A stretch of DNA of 38,546 nt, from NCBI GenBank assembly GCA_000934455.1, contig KN887960.1, forward strand, positions 42,274-80,819. The letters run 5' to 3'. Numbering within the stretch: position 1 is the stretch's first letter; each line of letters opens with the position of its first letter. This document shows, piece by piece, positions 30,701 through 38,546 of this stretch. Made by a program: the position numbers and the translations under genes. Source of the DNA: Apostichopus parvimensis. Its lineage: Eukaryota > Echinodermata > Holothuroidea > Aspidochirotida > Stichopodidae. The notes below the pieces were generated by a model, which was not told the DNA's origin, ran no database searches, and saw nothing but the letters and a program-made list of their open reading frames with translations.

Positions 30701-33700
30701 TAGTTTATGTAGTCCAGTCACTTTCTCATGGACTATTACTATAGTCCAGTCACTATCTTACAGACTTACATAGTCCAGTCACTATCCCGTAGATTATTCA
30801 TGTAGTCCAGTTACTATCTCGCAGAGTCTCATGTTCCTGGTTTTTTCTTTACAGCATGTTTAAGGATTTGATTGATATTTTGGAGCGTCATCCATTGCAA
30901 GCAAACAAAGCCACCTGTCCTGATGGACTCAGGTTCTTTCTGCTTGATATCTACATCGAAGAAATCTCCAGGATTGGTGGAGAGGAGGTACAAGAACGTG
31001 TTAATACGTAGAATAGAGAGATATGTTATCATCATACATGTATAGCATTGAAATAAATGCTGAATGGAGAAAATGCAGAGATACGCAAAAAAAAAAAAAA
31101 AAAAAAACCTTTTTAAGATTACAGTGTAAAAGAGAAACAAAGATTATGTTCCGTTCTCATTCCTGATGTCACTCTTGGGCAGACCACTTTTTTGCTCTTT
31201 TACGAGATATTGTGACAATTTCCCAGTCTCTGAGTTAGGTACAGTATGATTTGCTTGAATACAGTTAAGTGGTTTATGCTCATCCTGGAATCCCTACTGC
31301 TCTCTCTGTGTTATTGTCAAGTTGTGTTGTGTTGTAGGAAGATGTATATGTTCCTTGGTTAAACTGTATTATAATGTGCTGCAAGTTTTTGCTGAATCTG
31401 TCTAGCATAGGCCTATGGCTACCATAGCATGTCATCAGTTATGTGCCTGTGGGGTGGGGTTGGGGGGGGTATGGGAACTATATCAAGGACGGTCTGTGAT
31501 AAGTCGTGATAGGAAATGTTGTCATAATAAGTCTGACATAGTGTGATATATTTAATCGGTCTTTTAGACAATCTCTAATGGTAGGTATCTTTCTTAGTTT
31601 GCTTGTGAATCAGAAGGGACATGGTGCTTCTCTCTCTCTTGGTCTCTCTGTTAATCTCAATTTACCTCTTCATTTTACTGTAGCTCACAAGGGAGCAAGT
31701 CTTGGCGTTTTTGGAGCCGCTGGTGAAACTAGCATCTCGAACTAATGTGTAAGTGAAATAATGATACACAGTAAAACTCATATAAACACCATTGTTTTGC
31801 TTGAATGTCTTTTTGTGAATGCTGTGTGTGGATTGATTTGTATCGAACTCTCGTAGAAATAAAGAAACATTCTGTTTCTTCGTAGGTGCTTTCTGCATTG
31901 AATCTGCTGTAACTATGTGTTATCTTAATCTTGCACTGTGGTCGAGGAATTCTTTCAAAATTACATCCAATTTCCTAAGTCAAACTCTGAATACATCCCA
32001 AAATTGTAAATGTTGCCTGGTAACCAGTGTAATATTTTCCTCTATCCTCACTGAAAAGTAAATTTCCACTGAACTTTTAACTTTGGTCACAGCTATGCTA
32101 ATTACTGAGACTAACAAGGCATGAATATTCATTAATGTTACCTGGTAACCAGTATGGTAGTAATATTTACCTCTATCATCACTGAAAAGTAAATTTCCAC
32201 TGAACTACCCTTTAAACTTTGGTCACTGCTATGCTAATTACTGTGACTAAGAAGGCATAAATATTCATTTAATCAACCTACAGACAGTCTCTGACATCAT
32301 CCATCATGGTGACGATATTTGAGGAGATTGTAAACCAGGCTTGGTTTGGCCAGGAGGAGGAGGAAGATGAGGAGGAGGAGGGGAAGGTTGTAGATGAGGA
32401 GGAGGAGCAGGGGGAGGAAGTAGAAGAGGAGAAGCAGGGGGAATCAGAGGAGATGATGGTCTTTGAATCTTTTGAGGAAAAAAACAAAGCAGCTCAAAAA
32501 GAAGGGGTGAAAATCTTTGAAGAACTACCAATGTTGGAGGTAAGTGCATGGTATGTGAGGAATATAAATGTAATGGGAAAACAAACAAGCCAAGAATGGT
32601 GAAAAGCTTTCAAGGAGTATCGTTTGTGGAGAGCGCCACCGATTTTAACTGGTAACAACTTATTAAGACAATGCTAGAAACAAACAGACTAGAAGTCCCA
32701 ATTCTTTCTACTCTCAGTTTTCTCTATATTCTCCATATACTATAGTATAGCTCTGGGCTGGGCCAACGTTTATTTCTCGGTTTTCACTTTCTTCTTCGAT
32801 GCAATCAATTTGGAACAACTAAAGGGGGAACTATAGTGTAATATTTGTGTGTGTGGCTGCTTTATTGTCAGTCTGTTGCAATCTGCTTCTAAGAAATATC
32901 CGTAAATCAGTGACGTAGAGGAACAAGAAGAAGAGTAGAGGAACGTGTTAAATAAATCGTTCATCCTATCTCTGATGAGTTATGATACAAGAAGAACAAT
33001 GTGAAGTGAGAAGAAAGAAATCTGAATTGCTTATAAATGATGCAAAAACTTTTGAATATAAAAGAGTATGATGTAAAGGAGGATTGCTGAAAATTAAAAA
33101 GGGAGGGGAGGGTAGGCAGGGGGGTAGGCAGGGGGTAGATGAGGGGGAGTAAAGGGGGGGCAGGGGGAGGTGATGGATTAATCGGTATTTGTCAGTCTAG
33201 GTAGACTCTCAGGGAGTGGGGGGTAGATGAGGGGGAGGAGAGGGGGGCAGGGGAGGTAGTGGATTAATCGGTATGTTTCAGTCTAGGTAGACTCTCAGGG
33301 AGGGGGGGGTAGATGAGGGGGAGGAGAGGGGGCAGGGGGAGGTAGTGGATTAATCGGTAGGTGTCAGTCTTGGTGGACTCTCAGGGATCAGTCAGATATC
33401 ATTCATCAGTCAGCTCACTATTTATTCCTTGATATTTAATTTCCATTTGTTTTTTCGTCCCCTCGTTAATTCTTGTTTTCACAGTTTGACCATTTAGAGA
33501 TAAAGAATTTGCTGCTAAAATATGCCAGTCAACCAGATATCCAGTCCAGGAATAGGAGGCGGATGTACAAAACCATCTTCTTGTGAGTCTTGCTTTATCC
33601 TGTTTTGTTTTTCCTCTTCCCATATTTGAGTTTTTTTAAAGTTTTTTTCTAAAAGGGTGAAATATATAAGTAGCTTTTGCTATGTTAGCACAGTAACATC

Positions 33701-36700
33701 TCTTACACATGATTGTGCAAAGATTACAGACTAAACTATTATGTTAGTTTGTTTTCAGTAAGCTCACAACTCACGTTGAAAACCTGTAGGAAGTCTGTTC
33801 CTCTTGAGATATTTAAGAAAGCCTGTTTACTTCTTAAAACTGAATCACAAATCTAGTGTTTAATAATCCCAAGTGACATGAGGAAATGTTTAAAAATCTG
33901 TGGTTTTGAGCTGATGAGACTTTTAGTCAAACTGCATACAACTTTAATTTGTGGCTTGTCACTAGCTGAGATAACAGCCTTGCTGTTTTTCTAGTGTCCC
34001 TCATATATGTTAACCTTAGTGTTTTAATGTTAGTTTGTATTAATCTTGTACAAACATATGAGAAAATAAATTTGAAATTGAAAAGTGGTACCGCTTTACT
34101 TAAGATCAGAAACCACTGAAATTTTCTCGCTTTGTGCTTCTCCAAACGTTGCTTAGATAATATATATTTGACTGTTGCCTACATAACTGACGTTTAAGGT
34201 AAGGTATGGAAGTTGGTACGCTAGTGTAAGGAATACTTTTGATAAAGTTATATAATCAGCATATCCAGTAATGTACCTAGTCTCTACATAAAGAATTGAA
34301 TCTGTCTGGAGATTGGAAGAGTTGCTACTAGGGGTGAGGATACTTCTATCATGTATTTACTGTGTAAGGGACAGGTGGTGAGGCAGTCCTTCACATACCC
34401 ACCCTGACCCCAATCAACTTCATCTCATCATTTTCATTTGCATCTTTGATTTCATCTCTTCCAGGTATCGTAATCTCCTGAACGGGTTCCATCCGTCAAG
34501 ACTGATCAAGGACGACACATCAGAGAGGCGGGACGATGAGTTTCTGAAAGTGGACAACCCAAAGCTGGCCGAGAAGCTGAAACTCCGAAAGCAGCAATCG
34601 AAGGAGAGGAAGAAGAGGAGGAGGCAACAGAAGCGACAGGAGAGGCAAGCTCTGTTAGGAGGAGGCAGCGGGAAGGAGGTCACCAAGGAGGTGGGAGGAG
34701 GAGATTCTGAGGATCATGAGGAGGAGGAGGAGGAAACGATAGAAGAGATGGATGAAGGGAAGATAGTAGAGGAGGCGAAGAAGATGTCGACAAATATCGG
34801 TAGACTGTCAGGAGATGTACAGGAAGAAGATGAAGTGAAGATTGGAGCGGCCGGAGGAGATCAAGAAGATGCCGAGGAGAGGAGGACAACAGGAGGTGGT
34901 CCCCAGGAGAGTGGATCCGGAGAGGGGAGTGACGTCATCCCAAGGAGGAAGAGTAAGAGGAAGTCTAAAGCTTCAAAGGAAGAAGAGAATGAGAAACTGG
35001 AAGGTTCAGCTGACGAGATCATCATAATAGATGAGAGAGTGGAGGCAGTGAGGGATGAGGAGATCCCAGCGAAGCAAACGAAAACAAAACGAAAGTCTGC
35101 TCGGGGAAAAGAGGGCAAGACGGATGAAGGTGAAGGAGCCGAGAGGACAGTGATGTCGGACGATGCAAAGGAACCGGAAGAGATTGTCGTTACCGAAAGG
35201 AAAACGCCAAGGCAAAGAAAATCCAAGAGGATGACAGAGAACGAGGATGGTGTCGAAGAGAAGAACGTGGAGGAGGAGGAGGAGGAAACAGGGAGAGGAT
35301 CGCAGCAGCAGCAGCAGAAGAGAAGTAAAAGGAAGTCTGCTGTATCGAGAGAAGACGATACAGGGCTAGACATGACCGAGCTTAGGGAGGAGATAGAGAC
35401 GGAGTTTGCACAGATGCAGGAAGAGAGAGAGGCCATGCAGGAGGATGGAGCTGTCTCCAAGAAAGCTAAAAGAGGGAAGAGAAAGTCAACAGCAGCAGCC
35501 TCGAAAGATGGCAAGATTGGAAGTAGTGATGAAATCAAAACTGTTTCTGTGAGTACATTAATGTCGGCTTTTCATGATGATCGCTGTTGTTAATATCATC
35601 TATGATGCCTGGTTTGGGTAGATTCAAAGCTCCCATCTTATTTTTAGTTGGGAAGTTTGGGAACCCCAGCTAAATTTGAATGCCAGTCACAGTTGTCATG
35701 TCTTTTAAATGCTTTGTACATACAGATAATGTTTTGTTCAGTCAATATCGTAGTAGAAGTTTCTGAAAGATAAGTTAGGTGTACTTGGGAATTTTATGGT
35801 TAGCATCATGATTGATCTATAGAGTAAGGCAAAATATGTCACCCAAACAGAACTACTGTAGCTTTGTTCGATACGGGTGGCAAAAACCTACAGTGGGATA
35901 CGACCTTTCTTACTGGTTTTGAACCTCATACAATCAGTGTCCATACCCTAGTTGGTGAGGTTGTCACCAAAAGTCAATAATATTAGAAAAAAGCAGCAAA
36001 ATAAGATATGATTCAGAATTGAAAAATAAGGATTGCTGTTTGAGAAAATATAGTGGAATTTTTCGGCCCCCAGGGGACCGGCGAATTGCAGAAGAAGGTC
36101 CCAGGGGGACTGAAAAATTCTAATACATTTTCTACTCCTTATTTGTCAATTATGAGCCCTATCTTATTTCTCTGCTTTTTTCAAATAATATAAATATATC
36201 TATATATATATTTATACATATATATATAATAAGATAAGATACCTTTGAACGTGACATACTTGAAAGCTACAGTAGTGATGCAAATTTATTATTCTGACCT
36301 TTGACCCTAACCTTTTCAGAGTGCCTCAACTACCAGTGCTTACACTCCTCCAACGCTCAGGAAGCGAGTAAAGATCGCTTTGGCTAAGAATGAAGAACTC
36401 CGTAAGTATCCAGCGTCGATTTCTCTTACTCTAAAACTAGACAGACAGAGATGGTGATAAATTGATGGAATGCCCCTTCCACTATATTCTGCATTCCTAC
36501 TACAAAAGTGATTGAATAAAAGTTTAACACAGAGTTGTTTAGAAATTGCTGACAAGTTTTAGGGGTCTAGCCTACTATCTATGGCTAGTTTTACCCATCT
36601 GCTCCGAAGTGAAATTCTTTTTGATAATTGTCTCCTAGGTTAAGTACTAAATTGTCCCCCACCCTTCATAGTCCCACTGCTCCCCCCCCCCCCCCCCCCC

Positions 36701-37157
36701 CCTTTGCACCCTTATTAGTTCTTGATTTCTCAAACATATAAGTGGGCTAATGTGATATATTATATGGTCTGTTTCAAATGTAGCATACTCTCCTGCCTGC
36801 CCCCTCCCCACCCCCTCAACCTTTCCCTCAATCCCTCAACCTTCCCTTAAACCTATCTAGTATTCCAGTTACCCTATGACCACAACATCCATGAATATTT
36901 GCTCTGAATAACACAAAACACCAGAAAGAATAGAATGGAAAAAAAAGCATTGTCGGTGAGGTCTCTGTTAATACATTGAACATTCTGTTATTAAGAGTGT
37001 CTGTGTTTTACCTACAGCTTCTACGGACTATCACAAGAGGGTGCGAGCCAGTCCCGGGATTCCATTCGACGGGGAAAAGAAACCCGAGTCCCCGGCAATC
37101 AAAGCCGTTCCCCCCACCCCAAGAACTCTCAGGAGTAGGAGGAACAAGAAGAAGTAA
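27566..37157 (+). CDS. RRP1: RRP1/RRP1B (Nop52-family) nucleolar rRNA-processing protein, whole gene, 11 exons
   Basis: Joined exons: 27566-27707, 28920-29057, 29535-29620, 30031-30092, 30855-30987, 31684-31748, 32284-32539, 33485-33582, 34465-35548, 36320-36401, 37018-37157. All junctions are GT-AG and phases close perfectly, giving 761 residues, about the length of human RRP1B. The N-terminal Nop52 domain (about 15-235) shows WKGLHYCMWMSDKMLVQEDL, REWYGIDYLRADKYFM, KKQGWEER and GLRFFLLDIYIEEISRIGGE, each aligning with human RRP1. Then come an acidic tract (about 233-262), a conserved basic segment around SRNRRRMYKTIF, and a long charged tail. The family acts in the nucleolus in pre-rRNA cleavage and 60S subunit maturation. 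One gene in this organism would be ancestral to the vertebrate RRP1 and RRP1B pair. It starts about 600 bp after the presumed POU2F poly(A) site, on the same strand. Confidence 0.95.
27708..28919 (+). other. RRP1 intron 1
   Basis: 1.2 kb. An AC-rich stretch (ACCACAACACC-type) at 28517-28580 is the only repeat seen. Confidence 0.6.
28920..29057 (+). CDS. RRP1: RRP1 exon 2, Nop52 core
   Basis: 138 nt, phase 1 to 1, acceptor cctcatttcaacag, donor CAAG|gtacag. Encodes residues 48-93, GFDKEEMLRIWKGLHYCMWM onward through DLADSLSEMVHNFQTPEQ, the best conserved part of the Nop52 domain (human has WKGLFYCMWMQDK). The 3' half of this exon and its following intron were tandemly duplicated; three decayed copies lie in intron 2. 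Confidence 0.96.
29131..29211 (+). pseudogene. RRP1 exon 2 relic 1
   Basis: Aligns with exon 2 from 28970: GGATGGGTACCAGTGACAAG for GGATGAGC...GACAAG, then GGAAGAT, and ends CAAACTGCAAAAGCAAGGTACA for CAAACCCCTGAACAAGGTACA, keeping the donor. It contains an in-frame-disrupting TGA and small deletions. Confidence 0.75.
29309..29403 (+). pseudogene. RRP1 exon 2 relic 2
   Basis: GGGGATCAGCAACATGAT and GAAGACTTAGCAGACAGCCT followed by CTTTGAGAT match exon 2 GAAGATCTGGCAGATAGCCT, CTCAGAGAT. Ends in AGTAAGGTAGAG, a degraded donor region. Confidence 0.8.
29486..29508 (+). pseudogene. RRP1 exon 2 relic 3 (truncated)
   Basis: TGTATGTAGATGAGCAACAA matches exon 2 TGTATGTGGATGAGCGACAA (two changes), then stops at the polypyrimidine tract of exon 3. 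Confidence 0.75.
29535..29620 (+). CDS. RRP1: RRP1 exon 3
   Basis: 86 nt, phase 1 to 0, acceptor tttctctgttttag, donor ATG|gtgaga. Encodes residues 94-122, LMYFETFLITMKREWYGIDY and LRADKYFM, aligning with human TMNREWTGIDRLRLDKFYM. Confidence 0.95.
29621..30030 (+). other. RRP1 intron 3
   Basis: 410 bp; nothing recognised. The small ORF here is unsupported. Confidence 0.55.
30031..30092 (+). CDS. RRP1: RRP1 exon 4
   Basis: 62 nt, phase 0 to 2, acceptor gctctttcctcag, donor AG|gtaaga. Encodes LYRRIFRQTLILLKKQGWEE, matching the KMQGWEERQ region of the human protein. Too short for ORF detection; strong splice sites and family match. Confidence 0.94.
30093..30854 (+). other. RRP1 intron 4
   Basis: 762 bp, of which 480 bp is a 107-bp tandem array. 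Confidence 0.85.
30343..30822. repeat. 107-bp tandem repeat in RRP1 intron 4
   Basis: Units start at 30343, 30450, 30557, 30664 and 30771 (partial), each beginning TAGTCCAGT. Units are almost identical. Each has internal sub-repeats TAGTCCAGTCACT followed by ATC or TTC, and GTAGATTATTT twice. Confidence 0.97.
30855..30987 (+). CDS. RRP1: RRP1 exon 5
   Basis: 133 nt, phase 2 to 0, acceptor gttttttctttacag, donor GAG|gtacaa. Encodes MFKDLIDILERHPLQANK and GLRFFLLDIYIEEISRIGGE, matching human NGVKSHFIEIFLEELTKVG. It follows an intron almost filled by a 107-bp tandem repeat. Confidence 0.94.
30988..31683 (+). other. RRP1 intron 5
   Basis: 696 bp; an A20-type run at 31087-31107 and a G-rich patch at 31450-31470. 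Nothing else seen. Confidence 0.6.
31684..31748 (+). CDS. RRP1: RRP1 exon 6
   Basis: 65 nt, phase 0 to 2, acceptor cattttactgtag, donor AATGT|gtaagt. Encodes LTREQVLAFLEPLVKLASRT N, corresponding to human ELTADQNLKFIDPFCRIAARTK. Confidence 0.93.
32011..32269 (+). repeat. Tandem duplication in RRP1 intron 6, abutting exon 7
   Basis: 32011-32134 and 32136-32269 are two copies (TGTT.CCTGGTAACCAGT, CACTGAAAAGTAAATTTCCA, TTTGGTCAC.GCTATGCTAA, GGCAT.AATATTCATT). The second ends 14 bp before the exon 7 acceptor and contains candidate branch-point CTAAT/CTAA motifs. The exon itself is not included. It occupies about half of intron 6 (31749-32283). Confidence 0.9.
32284..32539 (+). CDS. RRP1: RRP1 exon 7, end of Nop52 domain and acidic tract
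   Basis: 256 nt, phase 2 to 0, acceptor aatcaacctacag, donor GAG|gtaagt. Begins VQSLTSSIMVTIFEEIVNQA, matching the human LVLNNITRGIFETIVEQA segment, then a tract of Glu/Asp (EEEEDEEEEG and similar, about residues 233-262) of the kind common in nucleolar proteins. Serine- and proline-rich ORFs on the opposite strand here are shadows of GAG/GAA codons. Confidence 0.95.
32540..33484 (+). other. RRP1 intron 7
   Basis: 945 bp, with an 87-bp G-rich tandem repeat in its 3' half (33100-33395). Elsewhere nothing recognised. Confidence 0.65.
33100..33395 (+). repeat. 87-bp G-rich tandem repeat
   Basis: GTAGATGAGG starts at 33135, 33223 and 33309; each unit has several runs of 4-8 G followed by GTGGATTAATCGGTA, CAGTCTAGGTAGACTCTCAG. 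The G-rich part is on the transcribed-RNA sense strand, so G-quadruplexes are possible in pre-mRNA. Confidence 0.93.
33485..33582 (+). CDS. RRP1: RRP1 exon 8
   Basis: 98 nt, phase 0 to 2, acceptor aattcttgttttcacag, donor TT|gtgagt. Encodes FDHLEIKNLLLKYASQPDIQ and SRNRRRMYKTIF, matching human QFDYEAVANRLFEMASRQ and QNRKRLYKVIRKL. Confidence 0.94.
33583..34464 (+). other. RRP1 intron 8
   Basis: 882 bp, AT-rich, octamer ATTTGCAT at 34436-34443. Nothing else recognised. Confidence 0.55.
34465..35548 (+). CDS. RRP1: RRP1 exon 9, long charged tail
   Basis: 1084 nt, phase 2 to 0, acceptor tttcatctcttccag, donor TCT|gtgagt. Encodes residues 327-688. It starts LYRNLLNGFHPSRLIKDD, continues with a very basic segment (KLRKQQSKERKKRRRQQKR), then alternates acidic stretches with basic KRKS-like motifs (KSKRKS, TKRKS, RQRKSKR, RSKRKS, RGKRKS). 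A CAG run gives QQQQQ. This layout resembles the disordered, phospho-regulated tails of nucleolar proteins. ORFs on the other strand are shadows. Confidence 0.94.
35799..35968 (+). mobile_element. SINE-like element, copy 2
   Basis: Homologous to 9835-10000 over most of its length, including GTCCATA.CCTAGTTGGTGAGG, the A-box-like part. It lacks the B-box-like 3' region present in copy 1. Confidence 0.55.
35987..36181. mobile_element. Fold-back element (family B)
   Basis: Outer ends AAAAAAGCAG and CTGCTTTTTT pair. Inward: AAATAAGATA with TATCTTATTT (approximately), AAATAAGGA with TCCTTATTT, GAATTTTTCGG...CCCCAGGGGACC with GGTCCCAGGGGGACTGAAAAATTC. Arms are about 85-90 bp, imperfect. Confidence 0.75.
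36320..36401 (+). CDS. RRP1: RRP1 exon 10
   Basis: 82 nt, phase 0 to 1, acceptor accctaaccttttcag, donor CTCC|gtaagt. Encodes SASTTSAYTPPTLRKRVKIA and LAKNEEL. The RKRVKIALAKN segment is positioned like the KVTFGLNRN segment near the C-terminus of human RRP1B. Too short for ORF detection but splice sites are strong. Confidence 0.88.
36402..37017 (+). other. RRP1 intron 10
   Basis: 616 bp; a long C-run at 36681-36702 and C/T-rich patches at 36795-36850. Nothing else recognised. Confidence 0.6.
37018..37157 (+). CDS. RRP1: RRP1 last coding exon with stop
   Basis: 140 nt, enters in phase 1, acceptor tgtgttttacctacag, stop TAA at 37155-37157. Encodes KRVRASPGIPFDGEKKPESP and ends LRSRRNKKK. The SPG..PFDGEKKP pattern resembles the SPTGPSRVAFDPEQKP segment of RRP1B, and the KKK end fits a nucleolar protein. 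A + strand ORF over this region is a shifted shadow. Confidence 0.9.
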
Positions 37158-38409
37158 ATCATTAGTAGGATGAACCGTCTCTGAGGTTGTCTAGTCGAAA
37201 AGAGGTTCATAGAGGAGGATGATATTTCTCTGGTCTGTGGTAAGGTCGGTGGACCCTTCAGCACCGATTGGAATGGCGGGAAATCAATTTTTCCCGGTTA
37301 GAAATGAGTGAGATGAGTCGTTGGCTATCTAAACAGCCTTTGTCATCAAGCCATTCCTCGGCTACTTGAAAACGATACTTGAAAATGATGACGGTTTGCA
37401 TGTACGGACCGAATTTCGTTCTTGCGTTGACACTGCTGTATGAATGTCTACTACAGGGCGTCGTCTCAATGTAGGTAGATGAAATGTTATGAAGTATCAC
37501 AGAACAGTATATGAGCTCAGTATCGAGTGGACGGCAGAATATGGAATGGAAATATCAGACTACATTCTATGAAGGGGAATAGGCAGAATATGCAAATGGT
37601 GGTTGCCCGTAGACAGAATCGTATGAAAGATTACAGTGGTATATGTGAACTCATTACCTGGTAGATCAGATATCAGCACAGAGAGTGCAGCGCTATAGGA
37701 AATCTGAGTATGATGGGGACAACACAATCTGTAGATATCTAAATATCAGACGACATACTATGTAGGATCAAGACAGAATGAGCTAATGTCATAATCAGGT
37801 AGACTGGACTGTATGAAGAATAACATTGGTGTGCCTAATATCATGTATATGTTAAAGGCATTGAAGACTCGCCCCAAACCGTGTGCGGCCATCTGAAAAA
37901 GTTAACTTTCTGTTGCTTGCAAGTTTCGTTTTGTTTGTGTCGCTACAAAATGCAGACAGTAATGAAACGTAATACCTTGTTATCTTTAGCTGGACCTGAG
38001 ATGTCCATCGCTGTATGTACTGACTGTACACTAGTGTCTAATTACCGACGGTAGCAAGCTGTGTGTGTATTTTTTGGGATCGATGGTGGTGTTTTAAAAC
38101 ACTTCTGTTACACCTCATTCGAAACTAGGTCAAATTACCTGCATTAGACGTTTCTTTTTGCGCGAGTCTTCACACTCTTTAAATGTCAGTATGAGATTCA
38201 ACATGGAACATAAAAGGGTTATGTAATCTTAGTATGCATAAGATTGACCACATTGATGGGAAACAGAAGTGTTGATAACATTATCTCACTAACAATGGGA
38301 ATTCCAAATATTGTATCCCTCAAACAGACGAAGAGGCAGTATGGCTTGTAAACATGTTAGTAGTGTTTGGAGTAGAGAGGAATTGTTATAGCAGTACATG
38401 GAGACTGAA
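37158..38409 (+). other. RRP1 3'UTR and downstream DNA
   Basis: No AATAAA was seen between the RRP1 stop and the window end, so the poly(A) site is either a variant signal or lies outside. A diverged repeat occupies about 37475-37850 with GTAGA...TATGAA modules at 37475, 37609 and 37799; an octamer ATGCAAAT is at 37590-37597. No gene seen. Confidence 0.5.
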
Positions 38410-38546
38410 TGGACTTAATTACCTTTTACCTGGACTTAATGGACCTAGTTACCTTTCACCTGGACTTAATTATCTTATACCTGGACTTAATTACCTTTTA
38501 CCTGGACTTAATGGACCTAGTTACCTTTTACCTGGACTTAATGGAC
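38410..38546. repeat. TGGACTTAAT minisatellite, cut by window end
   Basis: Alternating 21-bp (TGGACTTAATTACCTTTTACC) and 30-bp (with extra GGACCTAGT) units in the order 21-30-21-21-30-partial; continues beyond the window. Confidence 0.93.

Larger units (their letters stand above)
35549..36319 (+). other. RRP1 intron 9
   Basis: 771 bp carrying a SINE-like copy (35799-35968) directly followed by a fold-back element (35987-36181) and a TATATA-rich stretch (36188-36240). Octamer ATGCAAAT at 36278-36285. Confidence 0.7.

Noticed and set aside
32278..32588. Ser- and Pro-rich minus-strand ORFs
   Set aside because: Shadows of the acidic tract in RRP1 exon 7.
34861..35538. 225-codon minus-strand Ser/Phe-rich ORF
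   Set aside because: Shadow of the GAG/AAG-rich RRP1 exon 9.

Overview
The window is animal genomic DNA: AT-rich, intron-rich, full of small repeats, with GT-AG introns and multi-exon genes whose proteins are clearly metazoan. The protein matches and the repeat style suggest an invertebrate deuterostome, most likely an echinoderm (possibly a sea cucumber). The species cannot be fixed from sequence alone. No bacterial, viral, CRISPR or operon-like content was seen.

Two genes lie head to tail on the + strand. Gene 1 (about 3.28-24.58 kb coding, 3'UTR to about 26.96 kb) is a POU class 2 / Oct-1-type transcription factor. I could assemble 11 coding exons with consistent phases into 823 residues: a short acidic start, a long glutamine-rich activation region spread over many small exons, a POU-specific domain split by an intron, a POU homeodomain, and a Ser/Thr/Val-rich tail. 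An additional 87-nt exon (17764-17850) is likely an alternative cassette. Gene 2 (27.57-37.16 kb) is RRP1/RRP1B (Nop52 family), a nucleolar 60S ribosome-biogenesis factor. Its 11 exons give 761 residues: an N-terminal Nop52 domain, an acidic tract, and a long tail alternating acidic stretches with basic KRKS-type motifs.

Layout: 1-47, end of a hAT-like element; 48-3283, upstream DNA with a CpG-richer candidate promoter just before the POU start; 3.3-13.2 kb, two large introns holding octamer sites, fold-back elements, a SINE-like copy and a hAT-like MITE; 13.2-24.6 kb, the Q-rich and DNA-binding exons with minisatellites beside splice sites; 24.6-27.0 kb, 3'UTR; about 0.6 kb intergenic; 27.6-37.2 kb, RRP1; 37.2-38.5 kb, RRP1 3'UTR/downstream with diverged repeats and a minisatellite cut by the window edge.

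The most interesting structure is not a new gene family but a recurring architecture. Tandem duplications sit right at exon boundaries and leave decayed exon copies: three after RRP1 exon 2, one before POU exon 2, and one after POU exon 6. Two more duplicate the intron flank next to an acceptor: RRP1 exon 7, and the POU cassette exon, whose flank has been copied into six ~102-bp units each carrying an RBFOX-type TGCATG. The two genes are not obviously functionally coupled. One is a transcription factor and the other a housekeeping nucleolar protein, each with its own start region.
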